DNA of 64,000 nucleotides from Microglena sp. YARC (taxonomy: Eukaryota; Chlorophyta; Chlorophyceae; Chlamydomonadales; Chlamydomonadaceae): contig CM039465.1 of NCBI GenBank assembly GCA_022414725.1, positions 17,791,581 through 17,855,580 on the forward strand, in the 5' to 3' direction. The notes beneath the pieces are model-generated. The model saw only the letters and a program-made list of their open reading frames with translations, searched no databases and had not been told where the DNA came from. Below, in pieces: positions 47,901 through 53,239 of the stretch. The translations under genes and the position numbers were made by a program. Position 1 is the first letter of the stretch. Each line of letters opens with the position of its first letter.

Positions 47901-50900
47901 GTCTACCCCTGGACTGTAACAGCAGCATCACTTTCCTTTTGGGGTACATGTAAGTTGTAACAGCTTCCGGCCAGCTCCATTGGCCAGCCAGTGGGTCAAG
48001 CCCAAGGCTGCCAGCTTCATTTGAATGCCTGTCATGTCAGCTTCATTTGAATGCCTGCCATGTCAGCTTCATTTGAATACCTGCCATGTCAGCTTCATTT
48101 GAATACCTGCCATGTCAGCTTCATTTGAATACCTGCCATGTCAGCTTCATTTGAATACCTGCCATGTCAGCTTCATTTGAATACCTGCCATGTCAGCTTC
48201 ATTTGAATACCTGCCATGCCAGCTTCATTTGAATTCCTGTCATGCCAGCTTCATTTGAATGCCTGTCATGCCAGCTTCATTTGAATGCCTGTCATACCAG
48301 CTTCATTTGAATTCCTGTCATGTCAGCTTCATTTGAATACCTGCCATGTCAGCTTCATTTGAATACCTGCCATGTCAGCTTCATTTGAATACCTGCCATG
48401 TCAGCTTCATTTGAATACCTGCCATGCCAGCTTCATTTGAATGCCTGTCATGCCAGCTTCATTTGAATGCCTGTCATGCCAGCTTCATTTGAATGCCTGT
48501 CATGTCAGCTTTCTGACACACTAGCTAGCTTCAGGATTGGCCCAAGGAGGCAAGGACAGGGAAAGGGAGCTGCCTAGAAGCTGCAACACGTAGCCCAAAA
48601 AGGAAACAGTGATGTTGTTTCAGTCCAGGGGTAGACCAAATAGGCTAAAGGGGCTTGCCCAACCATGATATCAGGAGGGGCTAAAAGAAAACAAGGGCGT
48701 GACCGCCCTTGTGTTGGATTGGACCAATTGGACCAAGGGATCCGCTGGTGGCTGGGGATGGGGATGGGTAGCTTTGCTGTAACCATGGAGGGGCGGTAAC
48801 TAGGGTTGTTTTGTGTGTAACCTTGTTGCTGCCCTCGTAAACCCTGTTGCTGCCCTCGTGGCTGTTCTCGCCTGCTCTCGCCTGTTCTTGCGGAATGTGT
48901 GTCTCGTATACCGCGCTTTGGTACACAGTTGCGCAATGCCTCATAAACTGGGGCTGTGCACCCTCCGGCTGTGACTAGGCGGTCTCCTTCGGGATGACTT
49001 GACTGTCGAATGGTCAAGTGGTTGGGTGCGCAGTTTGACTTAAATCAACCTGGAAGATGAGGTGACGCGACTGAAAATACAACTTGTCTGAAATTTGCTT
49101 CGAGTCGGAGAATAGGTGACTGTATTTGCGAGTTTATCAAGCTGCCTGTCGTTTGCAAACGTCAGTTGGTGCGGTCCAAATGCAATTTGTAGGGCGAACC
49201 CTTAGGTTCCCTAGCGCATCCGTTTGGCGCCTCCTCCACCTATGCGATACTTACGCGAAATCGTGTAGTTGGTGCTGTTTTTTCACATCTTCAAATCTTC
49301 ACATTTCCCAAGAACGCCGGTCAAATATGCCGGTCAATTCAGTACTCTGATGTCTAAGCGACTCGTGCTCGATTCCATCGCAGAAAATGGTTCTTCTTCT
49401 TCACCTTGTTGCTTGCACCTTTGTAACTGCTCTGCCCTCGATGAACAGTTGCTATCCCGGTATAAGCGTTGTACTTGCAAAGCAGTTTGCATGGTCGCAA
49501 GTCCAATATGCAACATCGCGCCACAATTTCTATGCCACAATTGCTTGCCCACCCGTGTACCTTGCATGGTAGTCTGTTCTGTCAAGCGTTGAATTTGCAA
49601 AGCAAGTTGAATAGTCGCAACACCAGTACATGCAAAGCCTCGCTTGTCCAGTAGTCGCAAAGCAGGTTGAATAGTCTGAAAGCAAGTTCAATACCCGCAA
49701 AGCAACTCCAATGGTGAAGGGCAGCTTCGCTTCTCGACTTCCTTGGGAGTTGCTGTGTCTGCAGAATGGTGCACTTTGGGAACCAGCCTGCTGTCGAAAG
49801 CTTGCCCCGGAGAGCACTTATTCGCGTACAGATCTAGGGGTTGCGGACTGAAGACGCGGTGTTTTCATCTGTCGTTTCCCTCGTTTCCCTCCTGTCCTGT
49901 GGATTCAATCTAGGGACCTGAAGCATGTCCAACACAATAGCTGACTAACAAGCTCTCATCGTAGACACACGGAAACCATGTTCCACATCCATCAGAAACA
50001 GCCCAAGAAAGAAGTCATCCGCCTCATCTGCATTCACACATCTGCTACAAAAAAGTACATATACATGCAGCTCTCCCACAGTTCTCCAAGTTTTACAAGT
50101 ACAAGCATACCATTGGATGCCAATCCCAGACATAAAACATAACATGACAATCTACATTAAATATTTCAAACAATCAAGTTGTTGGCAATTGCAATTAGTA
50201 AATGTACCGTATCTCGCTGCACGTCGTACCAACTTGGCATACCAACGTGGACAACTTTGTCATATTTTTCAACATTCAATAAGAAATGTAAGAATTTTAT
50301 ACAACTGAACTACAAACCCAGACGCCATTGTGTACCATACCCCCCCCCCCCCCCCCCCCCCCCCCGGGGCCGACCTCCAGGGGACCCGCCAGGGCCCCCT
50401 ACTATTTGGCTCATCCGTTTGGCGCACCCGGCAGTACAGCTGTTGTACCGAAGTCACTACCCATGGAGGGGCGGTAAAAACTGATGAACTGAATCCCACA
50501 AAATCATTTTACCGACAGAGGCCTTAAGTTTGTGCTACAATGATAATTTAATTTTGTGATTATCATTGCAATAAAATAAATATCCTTCGAAGCATTGAGG
50601 ATTCATAACCAGCCTCATGCTGGAGTCTTCATGAACCAACTCAGCTTCAATTATCAGTTTCTCAACAAGCAACTTCGTATCCTCAGAGTACATCCTTACA
50701 TGGACCTGCGCTGGCTGAATAAGGAGGCCGATGAGCTGGCAACACTCAGCAACTATCAAGATGAGCTTTTTTATATTAAGGCACTCAACAAAACACTTGT
50801 CTTATTACATTGTGCAGGTGCTGCTGGATGCCGAATGCTCAGGTTCTGGCTTGCTCACCAAGCGCCCTGACCTGCGCTGGCTGTATAAGGAGGCCGGGGA

Positions 50901-51198
50901 TCTGGCGACACTCAGCAAGTATCAGGATGAGCTTTTTGACTGCGCTGCAAAGCTTGTCCGGCCTGCTGGCGGGGTGCTACTTTATTCTGTGTCCAGCCTG
51001 GAGCCTGACGAGGGTCTTGACCGTGTGGCTGCGTTTTTGTCTCGACATCCCGAGTTTCAGGTGGATACAGATCTGCCTGAGGCACTGAGCTCTCACCCCA
51101 TTCACTCAGATGTGTGTATGCCCGAGGGCTACATTGCGACCTTGCCTCACAAGCACTTGGTTGACGGCGTGTTCTCAGCGCGCTTGATCAAGTCCTAG
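21547..51198 (+). CDS. NusB-RsmB-like (Sun/NOP2 family) protein with degenerate catalytic motifs
   Basis: Nine exons: 21547-22292, 25570-25690, 35070-35243, 37701-37843, 39962-40409, 41496-41648, 44050-44133, 45414-45485, 50818-51198. Every junction keeps phase, giving about 773 residues. Residues 1-110 are Ser/Ala/Pro/Arg-rich with almost no acid, like a plastid transit peptide; about 125-185 is RGG-rich. A NusB domain (about 205-347) is followed by the RsmB N-domain, with a Ser/Asp-rich insert at about 417-505, and a Rossmann methyltransferase domain (about 545-773). The family methylates C5 of a cytosine in small-subunit rRNA using SAM. Here motif I reads DCGLSSAART instead of the DCCAAPGGKT type, motif IV is DAECSGSG (Pro lost, Cys654 kept) and motif VI is YSVSS (catalytic Cys replaced by Ser706). 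Best reading: a probably plastid-targeted pseudo-methyltransferase. Family assignment is firm; inactivity is inference. Confidence 0.88.
22300..24660 (+). repeat. Intron 1 array built from pieces of exon 1
   Basis: The last 60-90 bases of exon 1 with its donor (coding LLRLEADYF..LPDLR) recur near 22420-22512, 23129-23160, 23300-23390, 23525-23605 and, shorter, at 24536 and 24628. A second unit of about 120 bp from 23735 to 24450 repeats the exon piece coding PHEAEGGS six or seven times between GTGTGGTGAGGGCACACGCA-type spacers. A GGGCTGGGCTGGGCTAG run occurs at each copy. Confidence 0.88.
24655..25230 (+). repeat. GGTGGGCTG and TGTTGTGTTG low-complexity tracts
   Basis: GGGTGGGGTAGGGTGAGATG repeats at 24660-24915, then TTGTGTGTTGGGTTGTG-type sequence to about 25210. 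No coding evidence. Confidence 0.8.
25255..25530 (+). repeat. (CAA)n/(CAG)n-like microsatellite
   Basis: CAACAACAACAA-type sequence with CAG and AAT interruptions, just upstream of the exon 2 acceptor. The poly-Gln frame is an artefact. Confidence 0.9.
25570..25690 (+). CDS. NusB-RsmB-like gene, exon 2 (NusB domain)
   Basis: The junction completes an Arg codon (AG|G) and reads DRALAKDIVAGVTTLRRRLD, then FIISKLTNKTATEMEPGMRQ. The pattern D-x-x-L-A-x-x-I-V-x-G-x-x-x-x-R-R-x-L-D is the NusB core helix pair of RsmB-type proteins. Acceptor TGTGAAG lacks a strong pyrimidine tract. Donor GTACTG. Confidence 0.88.
25691..26345 (+). repeat. Array of exon 2 donor-edge copies
   Basis: The exon 2 end plus donor region (GAAATGGAGCCTGGGATGA followed by GTGCTGCGTGT) is repeated near 25842, 25973, 26102 and 26268, separated by GGGTGGTGGTG and (GT)n tracts. 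Unit about 130 bp; the copies match the real edge closely. Confidence 0.9.
26345..26447 (+). repeat. Left copy of a direct repeat bracketing a 7.4-kb satellite block
   Basis: Contains TACTTCAGAGTCAACTGACT and ATTGTAGCTACGT. A matching copy with a few substitutions lies at 33862-33938. A partial extra copy of its first half begins at 26345. Confidence 0.8.
26470..27450 (+). repeat. About 80-bp satellite
   Basis: Units combine CTCTGCACATCGCACCGCAA with CAAGCTACCTTCTTGGCT and CACGCTACCTTGTGCGC; about twelve copies, with two sub-variants (CAACAAGC and CGACAAGC). Open frames on the plus strand arise from the repeat. Confidence 0.9.
27500..33700. mobile_element. Satellite of retrotransposon gag fragments, eight units
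   Basis: The landmark GTTTCGAGCTCGGTTCAAGT recurs (with variants) near 27794, 28663, 29349, 30038, 30721, 31394, 32078 and 32941; inner units are about 680 bp and the outermost about 865 bp. Coding traces match a retroelement gag domain: minus strand at 27910-27690 (DETIHVYLNRARNLLNPAP) and plus strand at 33450-33693 (DKTIHVYLNQAQNLLNLAP). Each unit holds a head-to-head inverted pair of the segment coding TFSMI...QP.PEYDTY. No polymerase or integrase is visible. The block lies inside intron 2 of the NusB-RsmB-like gene. Confidence 0.8.
33690..34060 (+). repeat. GTT-rich microsatellites and right flanking direct repeat
   Basis: (TTG)n-type runs at 33692-33800 and 33945-34040 surround the right copy (33862-33938) of the 75-bp direct repeat whose left copy is at 26345-26447. 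Confidence 0.8.
34068..34330 (+). repeat. Dispersed family C copy
   Basis: Contains CGACGACGCGTCGCCATTCC, CCCCCAGGCTC and a hairpin GGTTGAGTAGC...GCTACTCAACC at 34273-34301, ending CAGAAATCTGAAAT. A close relative lies at 40590-40860 and a shorter one near 43370-43500. No coding capacity. Confidence 0.75.
34400..34430 (+). repeat. Poly-G tract
   Basis: About 29 consecutive G. Similar tracts occur at 40897-40925, 41680-41694, 41859-41906 and 42170-42188. Confidence 0.95.
34668..35069 (+). repeat. Three decoy copies of NusB exon 3
   Basis: Copies start at 34668, 34802 and 34936, with the true exon at 35070: a regular 134-bp step. Each repeats the first two thirds of exon 3 (coding for LAPHALNEHVEIAKLVIR), then diverges and runs into a TGA. 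The first copy keeps a CCCTGCAG acceptor and phase, so it could be spliced as a poison exon. Confidence 0.92.
35070..35243 (+). CDS. NusB-RsmB-like gene, exon 3 (NusB domain end)
   Basis: Reads ILRMGIYELTERQLAPHALN, then EHVEIAKIVMRPSSGGFTNG and VLRSAARALEKGSFPTPE: the conserved ILR-x-G-x-Y-E, N-E-x-V-x-x-A-K and F-x-N-x-V-L-R NusB signatures. 58 codons, acceptor CCCTGCAG, donor GTAGGC. Confidence 0.95.
35285..35370 (+). mobile_element. Fragment of tRNA-derived SINE
   Basis: Shares TTTCGGCAAATGGCTCAATG and TAGAGC with the fuller SINE at 36724, but the B-box region is degraded. Confidence 0.6.
35412..36715 (+). repeat. 48-bp minisatellite carrying a 5' splice site
   Basis: The unit begins ACACCTGAGGTAGGCTAAGG and ends in CTTGTATACTGTACATCTTC. 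The first 16 bases equal the exon 3 end and donor (CGCCTGAG|GTAGGC). About four copies lie at 35412-35610 and about sixteen at 35950-36715. Two decayed copies of the exon 3 3' half lie between them, at 35637-35770 and 35828-35955. Most copies differ by only one or two bases. Confidence 0.95.
36724..36916 (+). mobile_element. tRNA-derived SINE
   Basis: A tRNA-like head has A-box TGGCTCAATGG at about 36730 and B-box GGTTCGAACCC at about 36769. The body contains CGGTCGCTGTCAACCGCCAT and GTAAGACAGGGCTCCCTTAA. Related copies: 51216-51350 and 56835-56990. It abuts the end of the 48-bp array. Confidence 0.8.
37010..37335 (+). repeat. Tandem repeat of TACTGGTTTTATATATAATG
   Basis: About five copies of a 57-60 bp unit combining TACTGGTTTTATATATAATG and TACTGGTTTTATATAAAAAA. 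Confidence 0.88.
37338..37700 (+). repeat. Two decoy copies of exon 4 with CA/TA microsatellites
   Basis: Copies of the first 60-70 bases of exon 4 with acceptor GTTCTGCAG start at 37340 and 37519, ahead of the real exon at 37701. Each leaves the exon sequence at GCCATTGCCA and turns into (CA)n then (TA)n, as if the microsatellite was seeded at that point. Confidence 0.9.
37701..37843 (+). CDS. NusB-RsmB-like gene, exon 4
   Basis: Reads AEAPLNLSGKSLIKHMAIAK, then SHPTWMVSRWVKRFGEDEAS and EILDHNN. SHP-x-W-M-V-x-R-W is the standard link between NusB and methyltransferase parts in RsmB. Donor GTGGGA. Confidence 0.95.
37844..38000 (+). repeat. Exon 4 donor-edge repeats
   Basis: The last 21 exon bases plus donor region (ATCTTGGACCATAACAACAG) recur at about 37896 and 37967, each after a GTGTGTGTGGTTGTGCTTG tract; unit about 72 bp. 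Confidence 0.9.
38080..38335 (+). repeat. (TA)n, poly-G and poly-C tracts
   Basis: (TA)n at 38082-38127, G-run at 38131-38142, C-run at 38262-38284. No coding evidence. Confidence 0.9.
38346..38404 (+). repeat. Dispersed family B copy
   Basis: GGTTGGCCCCAGTGCAAGCA, then CTCAACCTCACGCCTCGTAA. A family A fragment follows at about 38435 and another at 38997-39040. Confidence 0.78.
38601..38920 (+). repeat. 60-bp minisatellite, five copies plus a partial
   Basis: Units start AGCTCTGAAGCACGAACTCA at 38601, 38661, 38721, 38781 and 38841; the last, at 38901, is partial. As 60 is a multiple of three, open frames appear on both strands (ALKHELRPPKLAVHMVPVTV). I see no reason to treat it as coding. 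Confidence 0.92.
39125..39300 (+). mobile_element. MITE remnant related to 51624-51783
   Basis: Shares GACGCGCGCTACC, GCAAGGTTTTGGAGCCCGAC and GGGCGCAGCGCGCAGATTTC with the reverse complement of the element at 51624-51783. Its right side decays into repeats of AAAAGCGCAACCCAAAAGGA. Confidence 0.7.
39330..39735. repeat. ATTTATTTGCATTCTGAATG repeats, then an AT-rich MITE
   Basis: About five copies of a 40-45 bp unit with CTGAATGTGTGCTGAT lie at 39350-39530. At 39545-39735 an AT-rich segment begins GGGGAACGGCAACGAATCTC and ends GCCGACCCCTA, giving short imperfect inverted ends like those of the TAGGGAACGGC family. Confidence 0.6.
39765..39961 (+). repeat. Tandem array of 3' splice sites before exon 5
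   Basis: A 36-41 bp unit with CTCTCTTGTCCACAGCCCCC repeats six times; each copy is a pyrimidine tract plus an AG acceptor followed by CCCC, and the last is the real acceptor at 39961. Copies before the last lack a matching open exon. Confidence 0.92.
39962..40409 (+). CDS. NusB-RsmB-like gene, exon 5
   Basis: Opens PPVYGLRLNPNYAG (RsmB N-domain strand) and closes AEVLIQRLSALGITASKSTF, then WPEDFVRVEAAM. Between them is an insert of about 90 residues, mostly Ser, Asp, Asn, Gly and Glu, with loose internal repetition (EGDNQDD, DDNQDGS, EGENQDS). Acceptor CCGCAG, donor GTAAAT. Confidence 0.92.
40450..40870 (+). repeat. Exon 5 edge copy and dispersed family C copy
   Basis: At 40480-40530 the end of exon 5 with donor (AGGCTGCATGCACACC and GCTGAGGTAA) is repeated. 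From 40590 to 40860 lies a family C copy (CGACGACGCGTTGCC, GGCTTGAGTAGCCCAAGTAG hairpin, CAGAAATCTGAAAT). Confidence 0.78.
40870..41470 (+). repeat. Microsatellites: poly-G, (TTGA)n, (GCTT)n
   Basis: (GT)n and G-run at 40880-40925, (TTGA)n near 40998-41025 and 41380-41406, (GCTT)n at 41270-41325 and 41430-41460. Between them, the phrase TGGAGGCTGCAATGCTCATT recurs about three times; it resembles exon 5 (GTGGAGGCTGCCATGCACA), so this too may be exon-derived. Confidence 0.8.
41496..41648 (+). CDS. NusB-RsmB-like gene, exon 6 (motif I, degenerate)
   Basis: Reads GFVSRGECFVEDESVGLLVA, then HLNPQPGDTILDCG and LSSAARTIHLTQRLDGQ. The Q/E-D-E-S motif and P-G-D-T-I-L-D-C are family standard, but the SAM-binding loop expected as CAAPGGK is GLSSAAR (residues about 578-584), same length, no Gly-Gly-Lys. 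Confidence 0.93.
41649..42330 (+). repeat. Four extra copies of exon 6 separated by G-tracts
   Basis: Copies of the exon 6 3' part with donor lie at about 41700-41828, 41917-42035, 42067-42137 and 42198-42320, joined by AGATTTTCCC plus long G runs (up to about 48 G). Two carry the GLSSAAR form; two carry a variant GLPIAAQH form. Confidence 0.92.
42350..42610. repeat. Dispersed family A fragment and CCGACCGACCGACCG segment
   Basis: Reverse family A copy at 42350-42385, then a segment with (CGAC)n near 42458-42475 and GTCGCAAGCGACGCTGCATA. No coding evidence. Confidence 0.6.
42645..42805. mobile_element. MITE-like element, CATATGATATCATATG family
   Basis: GGGACCTGCATATCATATGA at the left and CATATCAAATTGCCGTTCTA at the right, with internal ATGATATCATAT palindromes and the shared phrase GGCCTAGTCAG. 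Confidence 0.72.
42806..43744. other. Intron sequence with no recognisable gene
   Basis: Contains a C-rich run at 43386-43413, a family C fragment near 43370-43500 and a diverged family B copy near 43680-43735. Nothing else is recognisable. Confidence 0.5.
43745..44049 (+). repeat. Three decoy copies of exon 7 joined by (CCCAA)n
   Basis: Copies of the first 40-45 bases of exon 7 with acceptor ACACATGCAG start near 43761, 43842 and 43953, ahead of the real exon at 44050. Each runs into CCCAACCCAACCC repeats right after coding for DTDEQR. Confidence 0.93.
44050..44133 (+). CDS. NusB-RsmB-like gene, exon 7 (motif II)
   Basis: Reads GKVITLDTDEQRLSSIENAV, then EAVGLTDH. G-x-V-x-x-x-D-x-D-x-x-R-L is the strand-2/acid motif that binds SAM ribose; it is intact. 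Donor GTGAGT. Confidence 0.94.
44134..44745 (+). repeat. About 170-bp repeat carrying the exon 7 donor
   Basis: Four copies start with ATGTGAGTC (CAACCCTGTTTCTACATAT) near 44132, 44302, 44472 and 44642. Each includes GGTCAGACAAATATGGTC and AAAAGCGCAGCTGCCTTGAA. Confidence 0.92.
44749..44930 (+). repeat. (CA)n microsatellite
   Basis: About 180 bp of CA dinucleotides with CAAACA interruptions in the middle. (CAGT)n-type repeats follow at 45155-45270 after a family A fragment at 45030-45075. Confidence 0.97.
45414..45485 (+). CDS. NusB-RsmB-like gene, exon 8
   Basis: Reads VHLIFSGLSEFEAARPADAN, then LFDK: the strand and loop leading to motif IV. 24 codons; acceptor GGTGTAG, donor GTGAGT. Confidence 0.88.
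45734..47141 (+). repeat. 44-bp minisatellite, 32 near-identical copies
   Basis: Unit contains GTTGTTCATTATGTTGTTGT and TTTGTTACATTGGT; 1408 bp equals 32 units. Only one or two differences are visible (near 45866 and 47032). Since 44 is not a multiple of three and the unit has no stop in any plus-strand frame, all three plus frames stay open for about 2 kb. The flanks 45500-45733 and 47142-47700 are degenerate TGTTG sequence. Confidence 0.97.
47862..48676. mobile_element. Foldback (TIR) element with internal 26-bp minisatellite
   Basis: The left end (ATATCATGGTTGGGCAAGCC onward) and the reverse complement of the right end match over about 100-115 bp, including CTGGACTG, CATCACT and TCCTTTTTGGG. 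The interior is a 26-bp repeat, CTTCATTTGAATACCTGCCA plus TGTCAG, about 19 copies at 48010-48505. No transposase. A CCCCTC-type sequence flanks both ends, but whether it is a target duplication or TIR is unclear. Confidence 0.85.
48680..50700. other. Intron stretch without a recognisable gene
   Basis: Holds a loose repeat of GCAAAGCAAGTTGAATAGTC near 49595-49720 and a C-run at 50340-50366. No splice-linked exon or known domain is visible. Confidence 0.5.
50702..50785 (+). repeat. Copy of the exon 9 interior within intron 8
   Basis: Codes for DLRWLNKEADELATLSNYQD, matching exon 9 (DLRWLYKEAGDLATLSKYQD), then leads directly into the intron end used by exon 9. Confidence 0.9.
50818..51198 (+). 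CDS. NusB-RsmB-like gene, exon 9 (motifs IV-VI, stop)
   Basis: Starts VLLDAECSGSGLLTKRPDLR and contains KYQDELFDCAAKLVRPAGGV, LLYSVSSLEPDEGLDRVAAF and LPHKHLVDGVFSARLIKS, then TAG at 51196. The C-terminal H-x-x-D-G-x-F-x-A-R-L is intact. Motif IV Cys (residue 654) is kept but its Pro is Glu; motif VI TC is VS. Confidence 0.95.
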   Translation: MLLDAECSGSGLLTKRPDLRWLYKEAGDLATLSKYQDELFDCAAKLVRPAGGVLLYSVSSLEPDEGLDRVAAFLSRHPEFQVDTDLPEALSSHPIHSDVCMPEGYIATLPHKHLVDGVFSARLIKS

Positions 51199-51215
51199 CA
51201 AAAGCAGCCTGTTTC

Positions 51216-51350
51216 AGTGATACAATTGGTCAGGTGGTACACCACATCGCTTAAACGAAGCAGGGTTGGGGGTTCGATTCCCCCTACGGTCACCCTGAAC
51301 GTTGCAGGTCGTTGTCAACCGCAATGGTAGCTTGTCCAGTTGAGGTGTTA
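51216..51350 (+). mobile_element. tRNA-derived SINE copy
   Basis: B-box GGTTCGATTCC at about 51269, then TGCAGGTCGTTGTCAACCGC and ATGGTAGC, as in the SINE body at 36790. Located just after the stop codon of the NusB-RsmB-like gene. Confidence 0.72.
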
Positions 51351-51483
51351 TACCGTTTTACTAAGATACATAACTTAGCACTTGTGTTATACAATGCACT
51401 TTCAAGAGAACCCTGCAGATGACGGACAAAGGGAGCATATTCTACAGCCTGCATCCTGTTCGGGTTATTGAACAGGCGTTCAT

Positions 51484-51561
51484 GGTGTTAAACACCTGTT
51501 CAACAACTACGTTTTTAACCAATTGAATGAGGCAATGATGTACGAACAGGTGTTTAACACC
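51484..51561. repeat. 18-bp perfect inverted repeat
   Basis: GGTGTTAAACACCTGTTC at 51484-51501 and its reverse complement at 51544-51561, separated by 42 bases. The left arm is itself nearly palindromic. Could be the ends of a tiny element or a 3' hairpin. Confidence 0.8.
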
Positions 51562-51623
51562 CTAACAGGTGATGGCTGCCGTAGGGGTTTCTACAGCCTG
51601 CAGCTATTGCAGGTACTGCGCAG

Positions 51624-51783
51624 GGTACCACATTGTGTCCTTCGGGGTTGCGCTTTTGACTCAACTGAAAACGGAAATCTGCGCGCTGCGCCCAGAGGGG
51701 GGTTGAAACATTGCGCAAACCACGCAGTCGGGCTGCAAAACCTTGCACGCTGGAGCGCAATAGCGCGCATCATGTAGTACCCT
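51624..51783. mobile_element. 160-bp MITE with GGGTACYACAT ends
   Basis: Left end GGGTACCACATTGTG and right end (reverse complement) GGGTACTACATGATG are about 15-bp imperfect TIRs. The interior carries GGTTGCGCTTTTGACTCAAC and CGCGCTGCGCCC. A reversed relative is at 39125-39300. Confidence 0.75.
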
Positions 51784-52049
51784 GGTACTGAACATTGAAA
51801 AATAAGGGGGAGGGGGGGGATTAGGTCTCGTTTACATTTTCCCTGGTAATTCTTCTGGTTGTGCTTGTTATTACTGCTGGAGATGGCGAGCAGCCCAATT
51901 GCTGGCTGAAGCTTTGTAACTATATTTGAGTTCAAGTAGGATGAAGGCCTCTGTCCACGCTAATCCCTTGTAGTTTAAGTATAGTCAGCCCCTCCGCCGG
52001 TGTAACCAGTGAAAATGTTGGGTCTCAGCTACATTGAGGGTGGTACATT

Positions 52050-52245
52050 GAAATTGAAATTGAAATTGTTACATCCGTGTAGAACCGTTACTCACAGGAC
52101 GTGAAGTTAAGGACACCATAGCGTAAGCCGTAGCTAGCTATAGTCACCGTAGGACCATCTCAGTAAAAATAATTACCAACTACATCATACCAGTGCAGCT
52201 TAATACGGGGGTTTTTCACCCCTGTTGGGAAGCACCGGCACAATA
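52050..52245 (+). repeat. Left arm of a 4.3-kb inverted-repeat unit
   Basis: Matches the reverse complement of 56185-56395: TGAAATTGAAATTGTTACAT, CTCACAGGACGTGAAGTTAA, GGACACCATAGCG and GGGGGTTTTTCACCCC-type sequence occur in the same order with substitutions. Confidence 0.85.
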
Positions 52246-52286
52246 CAGCTGGTAAGACAACACCTGGGAGGGTGGAAATGTTGGGT

Positions 52287-52700
52287 CTCTGCTACATTGA
52301 GGATGGTACAAATAATCAACTTCTCTCGTGCCCCAGGCTAGCATTCAGCTACATTGAGGGTGGTACAAATAATCAACTTCTCTCGTGCCCCAGGCTAGCA
52401 TTCAGCTACATTGAGGGTGGTACAAATAATCAACTTCTCTCGTGCCCCAGGCTAGCATTCAGCTACATTGAGGGTGGTACAAATAATCAACTTCTCTCGT
52501 GCCCCAGGCTAGCATTCAGCTACATTGAGGGTGGTACAAATAATCAACTTCTCTCGTGCCCCAGGCTAGCATTCAGCTACATTGAGGGTGGTACAAATAA
52601 TCAACTTCTCTCGTGCCCCAGGCTAGCATTCAGCTACATTGAGGGTGGTACAAATAATCAACTTCTCTCGTGCCCCAGGCTAGCATTCAGCTACAATAGT
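52287..52700 (+). repeat. 57-bp minisatellite, seven copies
   Basis: Units contain AGCTACATTGAGGGTGGTAC and TCTCTCGTGCCCCAGGCTAG. As 57 = 19 codons, the plus frame stays open (YIEGGTNNQLLSCPRLAFS). Half-unit copies also occur outside the inverted repeat, near 52030 and 56405. Confidence 0.93.
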
Positions 52701-52717
52701 GGTAGCGAGCATCTGGG

Positions 52718-53239
52718 CTCTATATCAAGAGACATGACGCCGCAGTGCGACTCATCCACAAGGCCATCTGCACTGGAGACCTGGGCTCACGCAGAATGAT
52801 TATGGACGCTGGCAAGGAAGAGGACCTGCCCAGGGGGGTCCTAGGCAAACGCCTCCCTGACTGGCTACGCCCTTCCTCTATTACTATTACTAGAGAGGAC
52901 TGGAGGAGAATGAGACCTGGCCTTGCCATCCTACCTGACATAGACTCTCCTACCGTCCTAAAAGATAAAGAAATTTGGCTCCTAGAGCTTGGCTACTGCT
53001 CTGATACCAACTATGCTACCAAGTTTATCACTAAACATGCCCAGCATGCTAGACTAGTGGATGGCCTCCAATCGGCTGGATATCTTGTTCACTACGTAGT
53101 TATACCCGAAAAAACACGAAAATGTGAATATCGCTTGGGATTCCTGACCGACCAAAACAATGTGTCCTACACACACACACAAAAAATCCTCCAAACTTCA
53201 TGTTTATTGAATATTCGGGTTCTCCTTGAAAATCTATGA
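52718..53239 (+). pseudogene. C-terminal fragment of a retroelement (RT-associated) polyprotein
   Basis: The frame reads RHDAAVRLIHKAICTGDLGS, then MRPGLAILPDIDS and KDKEIWLLELGYCSDTNYAT, KHAQHARLVDGLQSAGYLVH. R-H-D followed by R-P-x-x-x-I..., E-L-x-x-x-x-D and K-x-x-Q/Y-x-x-L resembles the endonuclease-like tail after reverse transcriptase in protist and invertebrate retroelements. The first catalytic Asp position appears as Gly (RPG). No RT domain precedes it. Family assignment is from memory of the pattern. Confidence 0.5.

Noticed and set aside
52272..52799. A 175-codon protein of 19-residue repeats
   Set aside because: It is the 57-bp minisatellite read in frame; the coding-like sequence downstream at 52730 is in another frame.
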